Position numbers and translations under genes: made by a program. From Chara braunii (lineage: Eukaryota; Streptophyta; Charophyceae; Charales; Characeae): a stretch of DNA of 54,696 bases. The notes below the pieces were generated by a model that did no database searches, was not told the origin of the DNA, and was given only the letters and a program-made list of their open reading frames with translations. Location of the stretch: positions 378,927 to 433,622 of the forward strand of contig BFEA01000749.1 in NCBI GenBank assembly GCA_003427395.1. Reading direction: 5' to 3'. Of the stretch, positions 33,371-45,215 are shown one piece after another. The stretch's first letter is position 1; each line of letters opens with the position of its first letter.

Positions 33371-35030
33371 GGAAAAATGTAGGATTTTGTAAGTTAAGAC
33401 ATTTTGATAGAGGCAGGGAGAACGAATGAGTAAGTAGAGTGCAGTATGAAAAGGGGGGGCAGACTTTCTAGGACTTGGTAGGGGTAGAAGCTTAGAAGCG
33501 GGTGATAGTATAAGGGGGGAATTGCATAAACATTCAAGAGGAGAGATGAGAGTGAGTAGGGTGAGTCACAGCCGTGACTAGCTGTATTATACTTGTATTT
33601 ATGTATATATATATATGATCAACGAGGGGGAATGAGTTGGTAACCACAAACACTTTCACATTTGTGAGTGAATCTTGGTCCATAATTTCGAATCTTCTTC
33701 TGTGAATGAGTATCTTCCTTCGTCTATCACTATTTAGACCCTCTGAGGTTTGAAGAAGGTGGTAGAGGAACGGGCGGATCAGTGTTTGATCGAAATTCGA
33801 CAAAAGATTGAATGAGCTGATGCTGAATTGATTACATGTGCATGATTGAATAGTCATACAATGATAAAGGCAAACTCCCCTCCATGGGTAAAATATTGTT
33901 TTGCAAATGGCTTTGAGTGGGGTGTTTGTTTTGGATGGATCAGACAAGCAAAAAGTCAACAAGCTTGATTTCAATTCAAATATTGGTTTTGTATATGTAT
34001 CAATGACCTCGAGGTGCGTGCCTCACCGAGCTAAGATCAGAGACTTGGAGGGCACAACCCTGAGTGGCAACCTGACAAATGCTCAATTATTTGGAACATT
34101 TCATTTATTTGGTTTATTTTGAAAGAAGCATCGTTCATCCATCTCAAGGGTTAACCTGAGGGTATGAAAATACCAAGCCAATGGTGGAAAATTGGCATCG
34201 TTGGGACGTAACTCCCAGCGTGGGTTGCTGACCTAACATAACCAGGCAGCGGACCCTTCGACTATGGCCTAGAAGAGAGACTAGAGGGGATGGTCACCCC
34301 GGTGAAAGAATCTATTAAGGTGGGAGTCGGAGGGGTCGAAATTAGTCTTGAATTTGTGAATATATTTTGGAAAGATAAGATGAATATCCCATCGTTGCGC
34401 AACCAACGAGGATAACCACCAATAAGCAACAACGCGGTGGACTCCGGCCTGATCAGCAGGACTGTGGTGGGTCATGATGGAGACCGTTGTCCTCCGGTAT
34501 TTGATTTCGGGTAGGACAGCAGACAACTTTGGATACTACATATCAAGAGTTGAACACCCAAGGTCTCGGTTAGGACCCACGTTTTGAAGGGTTGAGTTCG
34601 CACGCGGACACCGACCCTGAAAAACAACCAACGAATACCTGGGCCAAAGTCTAAGGACGTGGGGAAGGAGGAAGAACTATCATACTTGACGATTTCATGT
34701 ACTGTAATACGGATCAAGTATCCCCACTTCAAGTCATTGAATTTATTTTGTAATGTGGGAGACCCGGGTTAAAATCCCGACAGTAATAATGAAACGTGAG
34801 GTGACAATGTCAATCCTGAACCACATTTCATTCCAAGATTCGGATTTGACAATTTGCTTGTTGAGAAACATCTTTTGTTTGCATATGGTTCTCCAGGCGA
34901 CGGGGACGTCGCTTAATAGGGTCTGGGATATTGTCGGGCCAAAAGGGTATTTGGCCGTGATTTTGCAATTGACAGGGTTGGTTGTGCCGACCACCTCGAG
35001 GGAATTAATCTGAACTTGGAATTTTGTATG
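33371..35030. other. No gene recognised
   Basis: Contains two purine runs (near 33447 and 33513, the latter AAGGGGGGAATTG) that could be polypurine tracts, and a short TA repeat near 33604. ORFs here (33901-34122 and others) have no recognisable motif. A sequence ending in CCCGGGTTAAAATCCCG near 34755-34780 looks like a tRNA T-arm, but the rest does not fold well. Confidence 0.35.
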
Positions 35031-35660
35031 AGCGCGCGCATTATTGTAGCGCGCGCTGTGATAGTTAGGATCGACACTAATACCCTTCGACCAGGAAGGT
35101 TGAGGGGTTGAGGTGGTTATTGTCATGTCAGGGTACATCTATGGCACGCAAAATGCCAGCTTTGTTCGGCCTCAAGTACTCAGCACATCTACCTTTAATA
35201 GGGATAGTATCAACCTACCCGCTACTTGGGTATTTTCTCGCGACGACCCTCGATGACGCAACCATGGGTAAGTACCAGCCCGTCGGGCCTCTGATCAAGC
35301 AAGTGTCCTTGCGCGCACTCAGCCGACAAGCGCTTAGGCCGGCATGACCCAACGAAAGTGCATTTATGCACAGAATGGGTTGGGGCTCAGGCCACTGAAT
35401 GGAACCGAGCCCGATACTGCACTTAGACCTGAGTTGCACCTCTTCTAAATGAAGTTGGAGCTAACTCGGTAGGTTTCGGTATTGGCCTTAGAAGTGGGGA
35501 GTGTGGGGATCGAAACCTACCAACCACTAAGACTAGCTTCCTTTTGACAGGGAGCTCTACAATTTTTTTTTCAACCACGGGGTAGCGGGGACTTGAACTC
35601 GTGACCTGAGGACTACGAGTAGTTAGGGGTGAAAAGGTTAAGGCTCCTTCCCGTGGCGGG
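35031..35660. repeat. Cluster of hairpins, one end tRNA-like
   Basis: AGCGCGCGC/GCGCGCGCT (35031-35039, 35049-35057), nested CCCAAC..GTGCAT-TT-ATGCAC..GTTGGG (35348-35384), GGGCTC/GAGCCC (35383-35388, 35407-35412), GGTAGGTTTCG/CGAAACCTACC (35469-35479, 35511-35521) and CCACGGG/CCCGTGG (35575-35581, 35650-35656). The last pair encloses a minus-strand GAGTTCAAGTCCCC resembling a tRNA B box; an A box is not clear. Confidence 0.55.
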
Positions 35661-36300
35661 TGCCGACAGTTGGCAAAAGGGGATAGTTGGTAGTAGTTTT
35701 TGGTTCCTTTCTTTCTTTATTTTTTTTATTTTTTTTTCACTTTTGTTGGTAATTAGATTCGATTTAGGCCCCGCGGTTAGACTTTCTTAGATCACTCTCG
35801 CGAATCTGACTTCGAGTGTGGGACAGATTCAGCGAGGGAGAATTGCGAAAGAACCAGTAGAGCCGGATCTGCCTGGCGCTGAGGTCACCCGCGGATGCGA
35901 GGAAGGAGCAGAGACAGGATATGCAAAGGAGAGGCAGGCGTGGGATAGCGCATGCAGTCAAGATAGCGCATGCAGTCAAGATAGAGCATGCAGTCAAGAT
36001 AGCGCCTGCAGACAGTCGAGATAGCGCCAATGCAGGAAAGAGAAAGGCACAAGAGGAAGAAGGAGAAGGAGAAGGGTAAAGGAAGGAGGAGGAGAAGGGT
36101 AAAGGAAGGAAAACGAGGGTGAGGAAAGGCTTACCTCCCCTACGGTCGGTGACGACGACATCTTGGCGTGGATCTTCGGACCTCATACTTGAGCTTCGAA
36201 GGGCACCGGCTGGCTGACTACGGCGACGAAGAGGGAGAGAGAGGGAAACAGGTAAGTCTCAGATCGCGCTACTTACCTCGTAGTTCTACCATCGATCGAA
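35661..36300. repeat. Low-complexity DNA with an 18-bp tandem repeat
   Basis: Around 35945-36030 the unit ATAGCGCATGCAGTCAAG repeats about four times with small changes. The rest is purine-rich (GGAGAAG-type) and shows no gene. Confidence 0.7.
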
Positions 36301-36526
36301 TAAGAAAAGTCGAATGAACCCACCGCTAGACTTAGTAAAGGTGCACTACTACCTATGTGTGCGTGTGAGTACGTGCGTACGAGCGTGCGACGAATGGTAC
36401 GGCTGAATCGTGTTAATTACATCGACAGGATGAGCAAAACCGAATGAATCTTCCCCTAGAATATTGAAATATGCACTGCTACGTGCATGTGTGTGTGTGT
36501 GTGGGGGGGAGAGAGAGAGAGAGAGA

Positions 36527-36573
<47 letters not shown>

Positions 36574-36583
36574 TGGGGGGGGG

Positions 36584-36642
<59 letters not shown>

Positions 36643-37280
36643 GTGGGAGTGGGAGTACGCGCGCGATTCGCGTGGCCGGCTTATGATGCTTCCATTGGAA
36701 GGGACGAGCAAAATCGAATGAATCTATTGCTAGAATATGAAGCATACATTGCCACACGTATGTGTGTATACGTGCGTGATCCTACCCAGCGACTAGCCTT
36801 ATAGTACTTTCATCTATAGTTACAACAAAATCGAATGGATCTACCCCTAGGACACGGACTTATACACGTGCAATTGTGTGTGTGAGCGTATGTGTGCGAG
36901 TGAGTGTGTGTTTGTCGCCGATCAACTGCAGCAATAGGATGAACAAGATCGAATGAGTCCACTGCTGGCATACTGCCGCACTAGTTGCTTGGATGTGTGA
37001 GTGTGTGTGTATGCGTGTGAGAGTGTGTGAGTCACAAACCTCGCAGCTCACTCCCCGTCACCCTCATGAACAGGATGTACAAAAATCGAATGAATTTAAT
37101 GCTACAATACAGAAAGATACACTACTACTACTACTTGGGTGTGTGAGAAAGAACGGGTAAGTCTCCTACCCCTGCGATAGCTTCATGCAACTTCCACGGA
37201 TACGATAAGCAAAGTCGAAAGTATCTACCGCTAGAACATGGAAATATATACTACTACTACGTGCGTGACGTGCGTGAGTG
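36300..37280. repeat. Degenerate tandem repeats with GT-rich tails
   Basis: Seven units share (A)AATCGAATGAATCTACCSCTA followed by GAATAT..AA and ACTACTACGTG, starting near 36308, 36438, 36713, 36829, 36946, 37083 and 37213. Each is followed by a variable GT/GA microsatellite. Spacing is about 115-140 bp except where a long G run intervenes. Confidence 0.7.
36575..36641. repeat. Long poly-G run
   Basis: About 66 bases, almost only G, embedded in GA- and GT-rich DNA. The length may be a sequencing or assembly estimate. Confidence 0.9.
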
Positions 37281-37933
37281 TGTGTGTACATGTGATCATG
37301 CGCTCTCCTTCGGGCTTGTGCGTGTGTGTATGTGTGTGTGTGTGAGTACATGTGCGTGTACGTATGTGAAAGTGTGTGTATGAGAGAGAGAGAGAGGAGC
37401 CTGCGTCGTTGGAAGGAGAACGCAGGTGCACCGGGCGTACAGAGGGAGGAGACACACACGCGAGAGGAAGATGGAGGAACGCGTGGGAGTAGAGTTGGAT
37501 AACGCAGAGGAGGAAGCGCGGGCAGAAAGGGAGTGCATTTGTGTGGTGGTTCTTGGGTGCATGTGGCATCTGTGAGTTGGGGGTCGAGGTTGTGAGTGAT
37601 ACGAGAGACATACCTGGTGCTTGAGGCGAACAACATTGGCCGAAGTTTGCTCGTACTTGGGAAGTTGTTGACGTCCTCAGCGGCATCGTAGATAGGCTAG
37701 ATAGGATCTGCCATTTGTAGTCTGGGCGTCGAGCGCCAGATAGGATACCGATATTGGTTCTTCGTTGATGGTGATGAGACTATTTCAACATTGTCAACTA
37801 TGAGCTTTTGCTGTGCTCTTATTTGGTGGGACTCGTGATGCGATTCTGCTTTTGTTCGAGCTAATGACTATCTGGCCTCCTGTGTATGATGCTGTTTGGT
37901 TGCTGAAGGTTCGCTATCACTTATTATTTCCTT
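37281..37933. other. No gene recognised
   Basis: GT/GA-rich DNA to about 37395, then unique sequence. Minus-strand ORFs here are Ser/His/Leu-rich readings of the GT/GA repeats. Confidence 0.4.
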
Positions 37934-37951
37934 GCATTATTATTATTATTA

Positions 37952-38022
<71 letters not shown>
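37934..38022. repeat. (ATT)n microsatellite
   Basis: About 29 ATT units with one interruption. Confidence 0.95.
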
Positions 38023-38025
<3 letters not shown>

Positions 38026-38216
38026 CGTTTTTGGGTTTTGGCTTATTATTCCAGTTCAATCAGAGAAGGACATAGGAATGGCAAGTAGAGCAATACAAAG
38101 AGGAAGAGTGAAGATCGAAGGAGAAGGAGAATGAAAAGCACTAGGGAGAAGAAGATAATGCAGGGATATAGAAGCACGGAAAGAACAGGATTGGACCGAA
38201 GGAAGAAAGAGAGAAA

Positions 38217-38400
38217 GTTCTTCTCCTTCCTCTTCTAAGTCTACTATCCCTTCTCTACCCGCTCGCTGCCTGACTTTTCAGTATCTGTAGGTTACGGGAG
38301 AGAAAGGGATTTGTGACTTTGAGATTTGATGACAGTCGGATTCAGACTCGACATTGGGCCTGAGACATTGGATGGGGGATTATTTGTGCCTATATCGAAG
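38217..38400 (+). repeat. Dispersed repeat, copy 1 (also at 53078-53236)
   Basis: Shares in order TTCTT(C)TCCTCTTCTAAGTC, CTCAGTATCTGT(A/G)G, GAGAGA, GATTCAGACTCGACATT and GACATT with the other copy. It is probably a fragment of an LTR. The following DNA to 38640 shows no gene. Confidence 0.6.
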
Positions 38401-38639
38401 ACTTGGTGTTCACTGCATTCCCATCTTTCCCCTGTTCTTCGTCTAATCTCCCTCCTCCTCCTCTGAGTATGTTTGGAGGACTGGCGCCTTCCTCCTGTAT
38501 GGGTGTCAGGCCCTTCACACCCTGCGATGATGATGGTGTATGCTTGGTCTGCATTATGACATTGAGTGGTCTGATCATTGGTATTTCAGCCTTTCGCCGC
38601 GCTATCCTGTACTATGTGAGAAAGGTCGGGTCTTGTTCT

Positions 38640-39660
38640 GGTCTGCACCATTACGCTATAGGCACGTGTCACACAGGTGCACAGTAACACGTACATGGTG
38701 ACAGTCCCGCTGTGACTGAAACAAGGTGACACACGGTGCACAGTCACCTACACAGTCACACATAGACTGTGACATAAAGTGACACAGGCACGGTGACACA
38801 CAGCGCACAGTCACCTACACAGTCACACACATAGACTGTGACATACGATGACACTATGACACTCACACAGGCACGGTGACACACAGCGCACAGTCACCTA
38901 CACAGTCACACACAGACTATGACATAGAGTGACGTTGTGGCACTCACACAGATGTACAATGACACAGTGACACAGACACGCAATGACGCAGTCACACAGT
39001 CATGCAATAACACATCCACACGGTCCCGCAGACACAGTCACAGTGATACGAACACTGTGACACATACGCATACGCGGGGAAATACACAGATGCAGGGAAA
39101 CACATACAATAGGAAACATACACGAACACTGTGACATATACAGTGACACAAACAAGATACATGAACACAGTGTCGCATACACAGTGATACAAGACACAGT
39201 CACAGTGACATACACACTGTGACACACGCGGTGACACACACGGCCACAGTAACACGCACATACAACAGACATACACAGACATAATGAAATACATGCGTAC
39301 ACGGTGGGACAAAGACTGTGACAATCACAGTAGGACACAGACTGTGACATACACGGTGGGACACAGACTGTGATAATCACAGTAGGACACAGATTGTGAC
39401 ATACACAGTGGGACACAGATTGTGGCATTCACAGTGGGACACAGACTGTGACATACACGGTGGGACACAGACTGTGACAATCAGAGTAGGACACAGACTG
39501 TGAAATACACAGTGGGACACAGACTGTGGCATTCACAGTGGGATACAAACTGTGACATACACGGTGGGACACAGACTGTGACAATCATAGTAGGACACAG
39601 ACTGTGACATACACAATGGGACACAGACTGTGACATACACAATGGGACACAGACTGTGAC
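38640..39660. repeat. Tandem repeats built on CACAGACTGTG
   Basis: In the first part (38650-38940) a ~60-bp unit with CGGTGACACACAGCGCACAG and CCTACACAGTCACA repeats three times. In the second part (39290-39660) a 30-33-bp unit TGGGACACAGACTGTGACAT repeats about twelve times. The core CACAG-A-CTGTG is itself a palindrome. Cys/Val-rich minus-strand ORFs across it are readings of the repeat. Confidence 0.85.
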
Positions 39661-39744
39661 AAACACAACAATACACAGAGAGAGACACATACACAGAAAG
39701 GGAGAAAGAGAGAGAGATGAGGGTGGTGATGTGTGGGCACGTAC

Positions 39745-40067
39745 CTGGCCTAAGCAACAGTCTACGGGGATGACATCTTCATGTGCTTCAGTTCTGTTGT
39801 TTAATATCAACAGTCGCATTGTCAATTCGTAGGCTGGTAGCGGTTGCATGATAGTAGTTTGGGCACTGAGTACCAAGTAGGAAGACGGACTCAGGACACA
39901 TATGTTGCTGATGGCAGAAGCACGCTCACAGCGGTAACCGAATGCGGTATGTTGGTTCTCCGTTAGTGTAGCATCAATGCAGTTCCACTCTCTGAACAGT
40001 GTTGGGAATTCCTGACGTTGAATAAGACTCTGCAACCCGGGATCTGTCATCTCGCCAGTTCCCATTG
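39745..40067 (-). CDS. Candidate internal exon, unknown protein
   Basis: The minus-strand text is open and has ordinary amino-acid composition (MGTGEMTDPGLQSLIQRQEF, later FGYRCERASAISNICVLSP). It is bounded by TAG/CA at 40068 and by the very good donor CAG/GTACGT at 39744. Downstream of the donor the frame runs straight into the tandem repeat, which suggests an intron. The phase fits the candidate exon at 40209-40429. I recognise no family. Confidence 0.3.
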
Positions 40068-40208
40068 CTACTAGTAGTAGTATTGGTATTATTATTACTA
40101 TTATTGATATTATTAATTATTATTATTATCACTATTGAGTACTATTGTTAGCATTGATGTAAATTGTGGCTCAAACAAGCCTTGCGCCCGCCCTAAGTGA
40201 AGGCAGAC

Positions 40209-40429
40209 CTGAATATCCGCTGAAGGCCCTTGCCCCAACATTTTCCAACCAGGGTCTCAGACAGTTGTTGTACACTAGTTGATCAAAGTGCAAACTGGGC
40301 CGCGCTCTGGGTTCTTCTAGAAGAAGCTGCTGCATCAGATGGTTGAGACCAGGACAAGGATTGTTGTGCCTTGGGCACATGTAGCATGGGGCTGGCACAC
40401 TACGAAGTGGTTGCGGATCACAAGGAACA
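40209..40429 (-). CDS. Candidate upstream exon, unknown protein
   Basis: An open minus-strand block includes CYMCPRHNNPCPGLNHLMQQ and LVYNNCLRPWLENVGARAFS. It has an acceptor-like AATGTAG before it and CAG/GTCTGC after it. A splice to 40067 would keep the frame. Both splice sites are modest. It may instead be a transposon fragment. Confidence 0.25.
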
Positions 40430-41081
40430 CTACATTGGCACCACATCCGCACACGGGCACGATGAGGCGTGAGCCGCAGCCCAGACAACAAGGCACTTAC
40501 AGGCTATAAGTAGGCACGATAGATAGCAAGCATATGTCCGCACAATCTTCAAAATGGACGCGGACGGCAGATTGCCAATGGCTATGAAGAAGCATACGGC
40601 ACAGGTAGCCTATGTATGCATACGAGAATATGTGGGGCATCCAAGGTCCTAGTTGGAAGGAAGTGTGCTATGAATGTGCACGAACAAACTGTTGGGATAC
40701 AACCATCAGGGGAGAAATCGTGTTGAATATTATATGTCATAGCTATATTCAAAAGAAAGCTGAGTCTAACTGTATTTATGATCAAGTTCGTATCTTCGGG
40801 GTTTGTGAATATTTTTGCGTCAAAAAATTATTATTAATATCGTTATTATTTTATTTGACATTGCATACTAAGGTGGGAGTCAGCGATGGGAAGGGTGTGG
40901 GGCAGTAGGGAGGGGTAGGGTCGTCGACAAGTGAGGCGACTTCTACCTCTTGCATCCTCCTCCACCTTCTCCTATGTCTAATCCCTTCGCGCACAAATCT
41001 TTTAACAAGTGGATAAGATTTTAAATACAATCGATTCCGATTTCATATTTGGTTAGTACAGACGTTTTCGAGGGACAAGGC
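40430..41081. other. No gene recognised; start of the second LTR lies in or after this region
   Basis: A G-rich run at 40873-40920 could be a polypurine tract, but no clear LTR start (TG with an inverted match to the LTR end) follows it. Confidence 0.3.
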
Positions 41082-41329
41082 GATTGCGGGAGCTCTGCCG
41101 GAGTTCAGGAGAAACTCTAGAGGCAGGGAACAACAAGGTACGCACACTTCAACCTAACCCCAAAAACCTAAACCTATAACCTTCAAGTAATTACCTATGA
41201 CTGTATTAATAAAGAGAGTACTTTGAGTCAGGGATTCTTCAGGGTTAAACCCGAAGACGAAAAGGAAAAGCAATAATGCTTGAGTGAGGAAAGAAAATGC
41301 ATGATCTGAGCGGGTAAATCTAACTGTAG

Positions 41330-42300
41330 GTGATAAGAGTAAGCGAGGCTCCGAGAAGCCTGCCGTATCACTATACTGATAAGAATAAGTGTGATAAGGG
41401 TAGCAATGCTCCGAGAAGCCTGCCTTATCACTATACTGGTAAGAATAAGTGTGATAAAAGTAAGNNNNNNNNNNNNNNNNNNNNNNNNNNNNNNNNNNNN
41501 NNNNNNNNNNNNNNNNNNNNNNNNNNNNNNNNNNNNNNNNNNNNNNNNNNNNNNNNNNNNNNNNNNNNNNNNNNNNNNNNNNNNNNNNNNNNNNNNNNNN
41601 NNNNNNNNNNNNNNNNNNNNNNNNNNNNNNNNNNNNNNNNNNNNNNNNNNNNNNNNNNNNNNNNNNNNNNNNNNNNNNNNNNNNNNNNNNNNNNNNNNNN
41701 NNNNNNNNNNNNNNNNNNNNNNNNNNNNNNNNNNNNNNNNNNNNNNNNNNNNNNNNNNNNNNNNNNNNNNNNNNNNNNNNNNGAGTACGCGAGGCTCCGA
41801 GAAGCCTGCCTTATCACTATACCGATAAAAATAAGTGTGATAAGAGTAAGCGAGGCTCCGAGAAGCCTGCCTTATCAGTATACTGATAAGAATAAATGTG
41901 ATAAGAGTAGCAAGGCTCCGAGAAGTCTGCCTTATCACTATACTGATAAAGAACAATGTGATAAGAGTAGTGAGACTCAGAGAAGTCTGCCTTATCAATA
42001 TACTGATAAGAATAAGTGTGATAAGAGTATGCGAGGCTCCGAGAAGCCTGCCTTTTAACTGTACTGATAAGAATAAGTGTGGTAAGAGGAGCGAAGTTCC
42101 AAGAAGCCTGCCTTACCACTATAATAACAAAGATCAGTGTGGTAAGCGGAGCGAGGCTCCGAGAAGCCTGCCTTACCACTATAATAACAAAGGTCAGTGT
42201 GGTAAGAGGAGCGAGGCTCCGAACAGCCTGCCTTACCACCGTAATAACAAAGATCAGTGTGATAAGAAGAGTGGGGCTCCGAGAAGCCTGCCTTATTATC
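41330..42300 (+). repeat. Tandem ~60-bp hairpin array in the 3' LTR
   Basis: Same unit as 1-510. Units before about 42060 use GTGATAAG with CTTATCAC; units from 42079 use GTGGTAAG with CTTACCAC (42120, 42180, 42240 region). The change from one stem to the other happens at the matching place in both LTRs. Confidence 0.85.
41465..41782. other. Assembly gap (318 N)
   Basis: Run of N inside the hairpin array. Confidence 1.
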
Positions 42301-43894
42301 ATCTGACTTGATCTGATGCAAAAATAGTAGATAGGAGGAAAGGGGTCCTCAAAAGCAGACGCCGATAAGGGAATGCGTAGATCCTGATCGGTCTAGCAAC
42401 GGATATCAACTTTCCATATAACTGAATCAATCCATCACTAACGAGCTATTTCTGATTCTAGTAAGGAGAGGATAAGTGGGATCTTGGTCTGAGAGACTTA
42501 TCATTCTTGGAACTTTGATTTGATCTCTATCATATGATTCCTCTCCAGGCTGAATTAACGATATCATTGATGGTACTAAGTTATTAAGTTTGGTAATTGA
42601 CTTATAAAATGGAAGACTATGTATGACCACTGAGTCGGTGGAGCTAGGAGAGAACTTTGTTGTTACTTTGACCAGCAGGGCGACGGTCTGGCAATTCGAT
42701 AAGAATAGAAGTCAGACAAAAGGGGTCGCCGCTACGTGTTGACCTCTAGGTCATGAATCAATCTTCAAAAACCTTGGTGAACGGGTGTTAAGCTTTCTTT
42801 CCGACTGTGTTGTGCCTACAGGTTTATCGCTCTGGGAAAGAATTACGGAAAGAACTGTAAGAGATTGCAATTCTGTTATCATTGGATAACAGGTCGGTAG
42901 GACTCCGACTCAACTTCCACATGGCTTGACACCCACAGCTAAGACAAAACCTGAAAGGGAAACGGACAAATCTTCCCCTGTATCTTAGCTTGAATTGTCC
43001 AAATCACCTCTTGAAGATCTTTGAAAAGGTGAAGGGCTGGGTAATAGGAGTCGGGAGTAGGAAGGAGTGTTATTTTCAAGGTTTTGGGGAGTGAGGGACT
43101 TGCTATGAATAGGTTAAAGTTGACGCTTGTAGCTTATTCTGTTTTTGCATTTTGTATGCGTGTGTGCGACTTCTTGCATCTGCACAGGTGTTGGGCAGTG
43201 AACTGTGTTTTCGAAGCTTTGAGAATCATCTAGGATATTTGGACACGGGGCACCACTGTTGTGAAAAGTGAGGTTTACCGCTCATTCACTCCCCTGATTT
43301 ATATACATACTTATATATACCTATGAACAAGGTGAGGAAGGTTAGTGTCTAGGATTCTGTTGAGATCGTGAGGAAGTGGGTGATTACAAAAGGGCTTAGA
43401 CTCTGACATTTTTTTTTTTTTTTTATGGTCAACAAGGGAACATAATTTTCATTATCATAGTTAGTTAAGCGTGGAAGAGTGTCAGAAAAAGTCGACCCGA
43501 TGAGATAGTCGGTCCAAGGGAGTTAGCACCTCGGGACACGATATACGGGTTAGTCTTAAGGCGTTCTACCACGCGTATGCCTATGCTACGGCGATCGAGA
43601 AAATGCCATCGGCTGGCCTACCTCTGCGATTGCATGTAAAAGCCTTCGCACTTGGGTCGGTAGCTCAGCAGGGATATACCCACCTAAGGGATGGTGACAG
43701 CTCCCGCGGGTGGAGATAAGTTGTACCTCGCGGGATCTCTAACCTGTCATAGGGATTCGCGAGAGGTATAGTACGCGCGCACGGTCGGAGTGGTGTTTTG
43801 CTAAGATGACCTAAGACTCCTGTGTGACACGACCGTGAGGTCCGACACAAGAATTACTTTGCGTCTGTGTGTGGGACCGCCGCGCGCGACACCG

Positions 43895-43979
43895 GGCTCT
43901 TTATACATTTCATCTTTGCGCAGGAGCCACGCTAATCTTCCCTGTATCTTTCCCAATTTTAACGGACGTCCCGAAGGAC
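43895..43979 (-). pseudogene. U6 snRNA-like sequence, diverged
   Basis: The minus strand starts GTCCTTCGGGAC like U6, then has ATTGGGAAAGATACAGGGAA (U6: ATTGGAACGATACAGAGAA), GATTAGCGTGGCTCCTGCGC and AAAGATGA. The ACAGAGA box is changed to ACAGGGA, the AGC triad is kept, and the 3' end diverges. There is no T-run terminator. It ends three bases from the LTR end at 43891. Confidence 0.75.
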
Positions 43980-44094
43980 TCAACCGGGGCCGTACCCCGA
44001 GGCTCTTCACAACCCGAGCAGCCCAGGCAATCCAGAGCGCCCGACTTTGTCTGTGACATCCCCCCCCATTGCGCCGGAGCTTTGCAAGCCTTTC

Positions 44095-45215
44095 CATGAT
44101 AGCCAAGTACCTTCACAACTTCTTTCACCTTCACCTCCTTCACCTATCCACCATAGCCAAGTAAGCTCACACCTTTGTCCACCTCCACCTCCACCCATTC
44201 GCCACAGCCAAGTACCTTCACACCTTTTTTTACCTTCACCTCCTTCACCCATCCCCCATAGCTAAGTACCTTCACACCTTCTTTCACCTCTACCTCCTTT
44301 ACCCATTCACCATAGCCAATTACCTTCACACCTTCTTCCACCTCCACCTCCTTCACCCATCCGCCATAGCCAATACCGTCGCACCTTCGTCCACCTCCAC
44401 CTCCTTCACCCATCCACCATAGCCAAGTACCTTTACACCTTCCTCCACCTCCACCTCCTTCACCCATCCACCATAGCCAAGTACCTTCACACCATCTTCC
44501 ACCTCCACCTCCTTCACTCATCCGCCGTAGCCAAGTACCTTCACACCTTCTTCACCCATTCACCATAGCCAAGTACCTTTGCACTTTCTTCCACCTCCAC
44601 CTTCTTTACCCATCAACCATAGCCAAGTACCTCCACACCTTTTTCCACCTCCGCCTCCTTCACCCATCCACCATAGCCAAGTACCCTCACACCTTTTTTC
44701 ACCTTCACCTCCTTTACTCATTCACCATAGCTAAGTACCTTCGCACCTTCTTCCACCTTTACCTTCACCCATCTGCCATAGTCAAGTACCTTCACACCTT
44801 CTTCTACCTCCACCTCTTTCACTTATCCGCCATAGCCCAGTAGCTTCACACCTTCTTCCACTTTCATATTTTTCACCTATCCCCAATAGTCAAGTTCCTT
44901 CTCACCTTCTTCCACCTCCACCTCCTTCACCTATCCACCATAGTCAATTACCTTCACACCCTCTTCCACCTCCACCTCCTTCACCCATCCCCCATAGCCA
45001 AGTATCTTCATATCTTCTTCCACCTCCACCTCCTTCACTCATCCACAGCAGCCAAGTACCTTTACACCTTCTGCCACATCCACCTCCACCCATCCACCAT
45101 AGCCAAGTACCTTCATACTTTCTTCCACCTCCGCCTCCTTCATTCATCCACCATAGTTAAGTACCTTCGCACCTTCTACCACCTCACTCGTCTGCCATAG
45201 TTAGGCACCTTCACG
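44095..45215. repeat. 54-bp minisatellite, about 20 copies
   Basis: Unit CATAGCCAAGTACCTTCACA + CCTTCTTCCACCTCCACCTC + CTTCACCCATCCAC, repeated with point changes. 54 is a multiple of three, so ORFs of 18-residue repeats (VKVLGYGGWVKEVEVEEG) appear on the minus strand, but they are interrupted and lack flanking coding sequence. Confidence 0.9.

Larger units (their letters stand above)
41082..43891 (+). mobile_element. 3' LTR of the outer Ty3/gypsy-like element
   Basis: Matches 1-2076 from the hairpin array to the end at 43891 (gggaccgccgcgcgcgaca). Upstream of the array, 41082-41135 (GGGAGCTCTGCCGGAGTTCAG and GAGGCAGGGAAC) matches the reverse strand of the inner LTR near 9520 and 21650, so it is probably part of the LTR. 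An AATAAAG follows near 41208. The true start is uncertain. A gap of 318 N lies inside. Confidence 0.75.

Noticed and set aside
34700-34785. Possible tRNA with 6-bp TACTGT/ACAGTA ends and a T-arm-like CGGGTTAAAATCCCG
   Set aside because: No A box, anticodon arm not convincing, and length unusual; best treated as chance or an old tRNA-derived fragment.
38992-39660. Cys/Val-rich repeat protein on the minus strand
   Set aside because: It is a reading of the CACAGACTGTG tandem repeat; similar text appears in more than one frame.
40612-40908. 98-codon ORF with a hydrophobic end
   Set aside because: AT-rich, no motif, and the hydrophobic end is an ATT-type repeat reading.
44144-44521. 18-residue repeat protein (VKVLGYGGWV...) on the minus strand
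   Set aside because: The 54-bp minisatellite explains it; frames break repeatedly and there is no coding sequence on either side.
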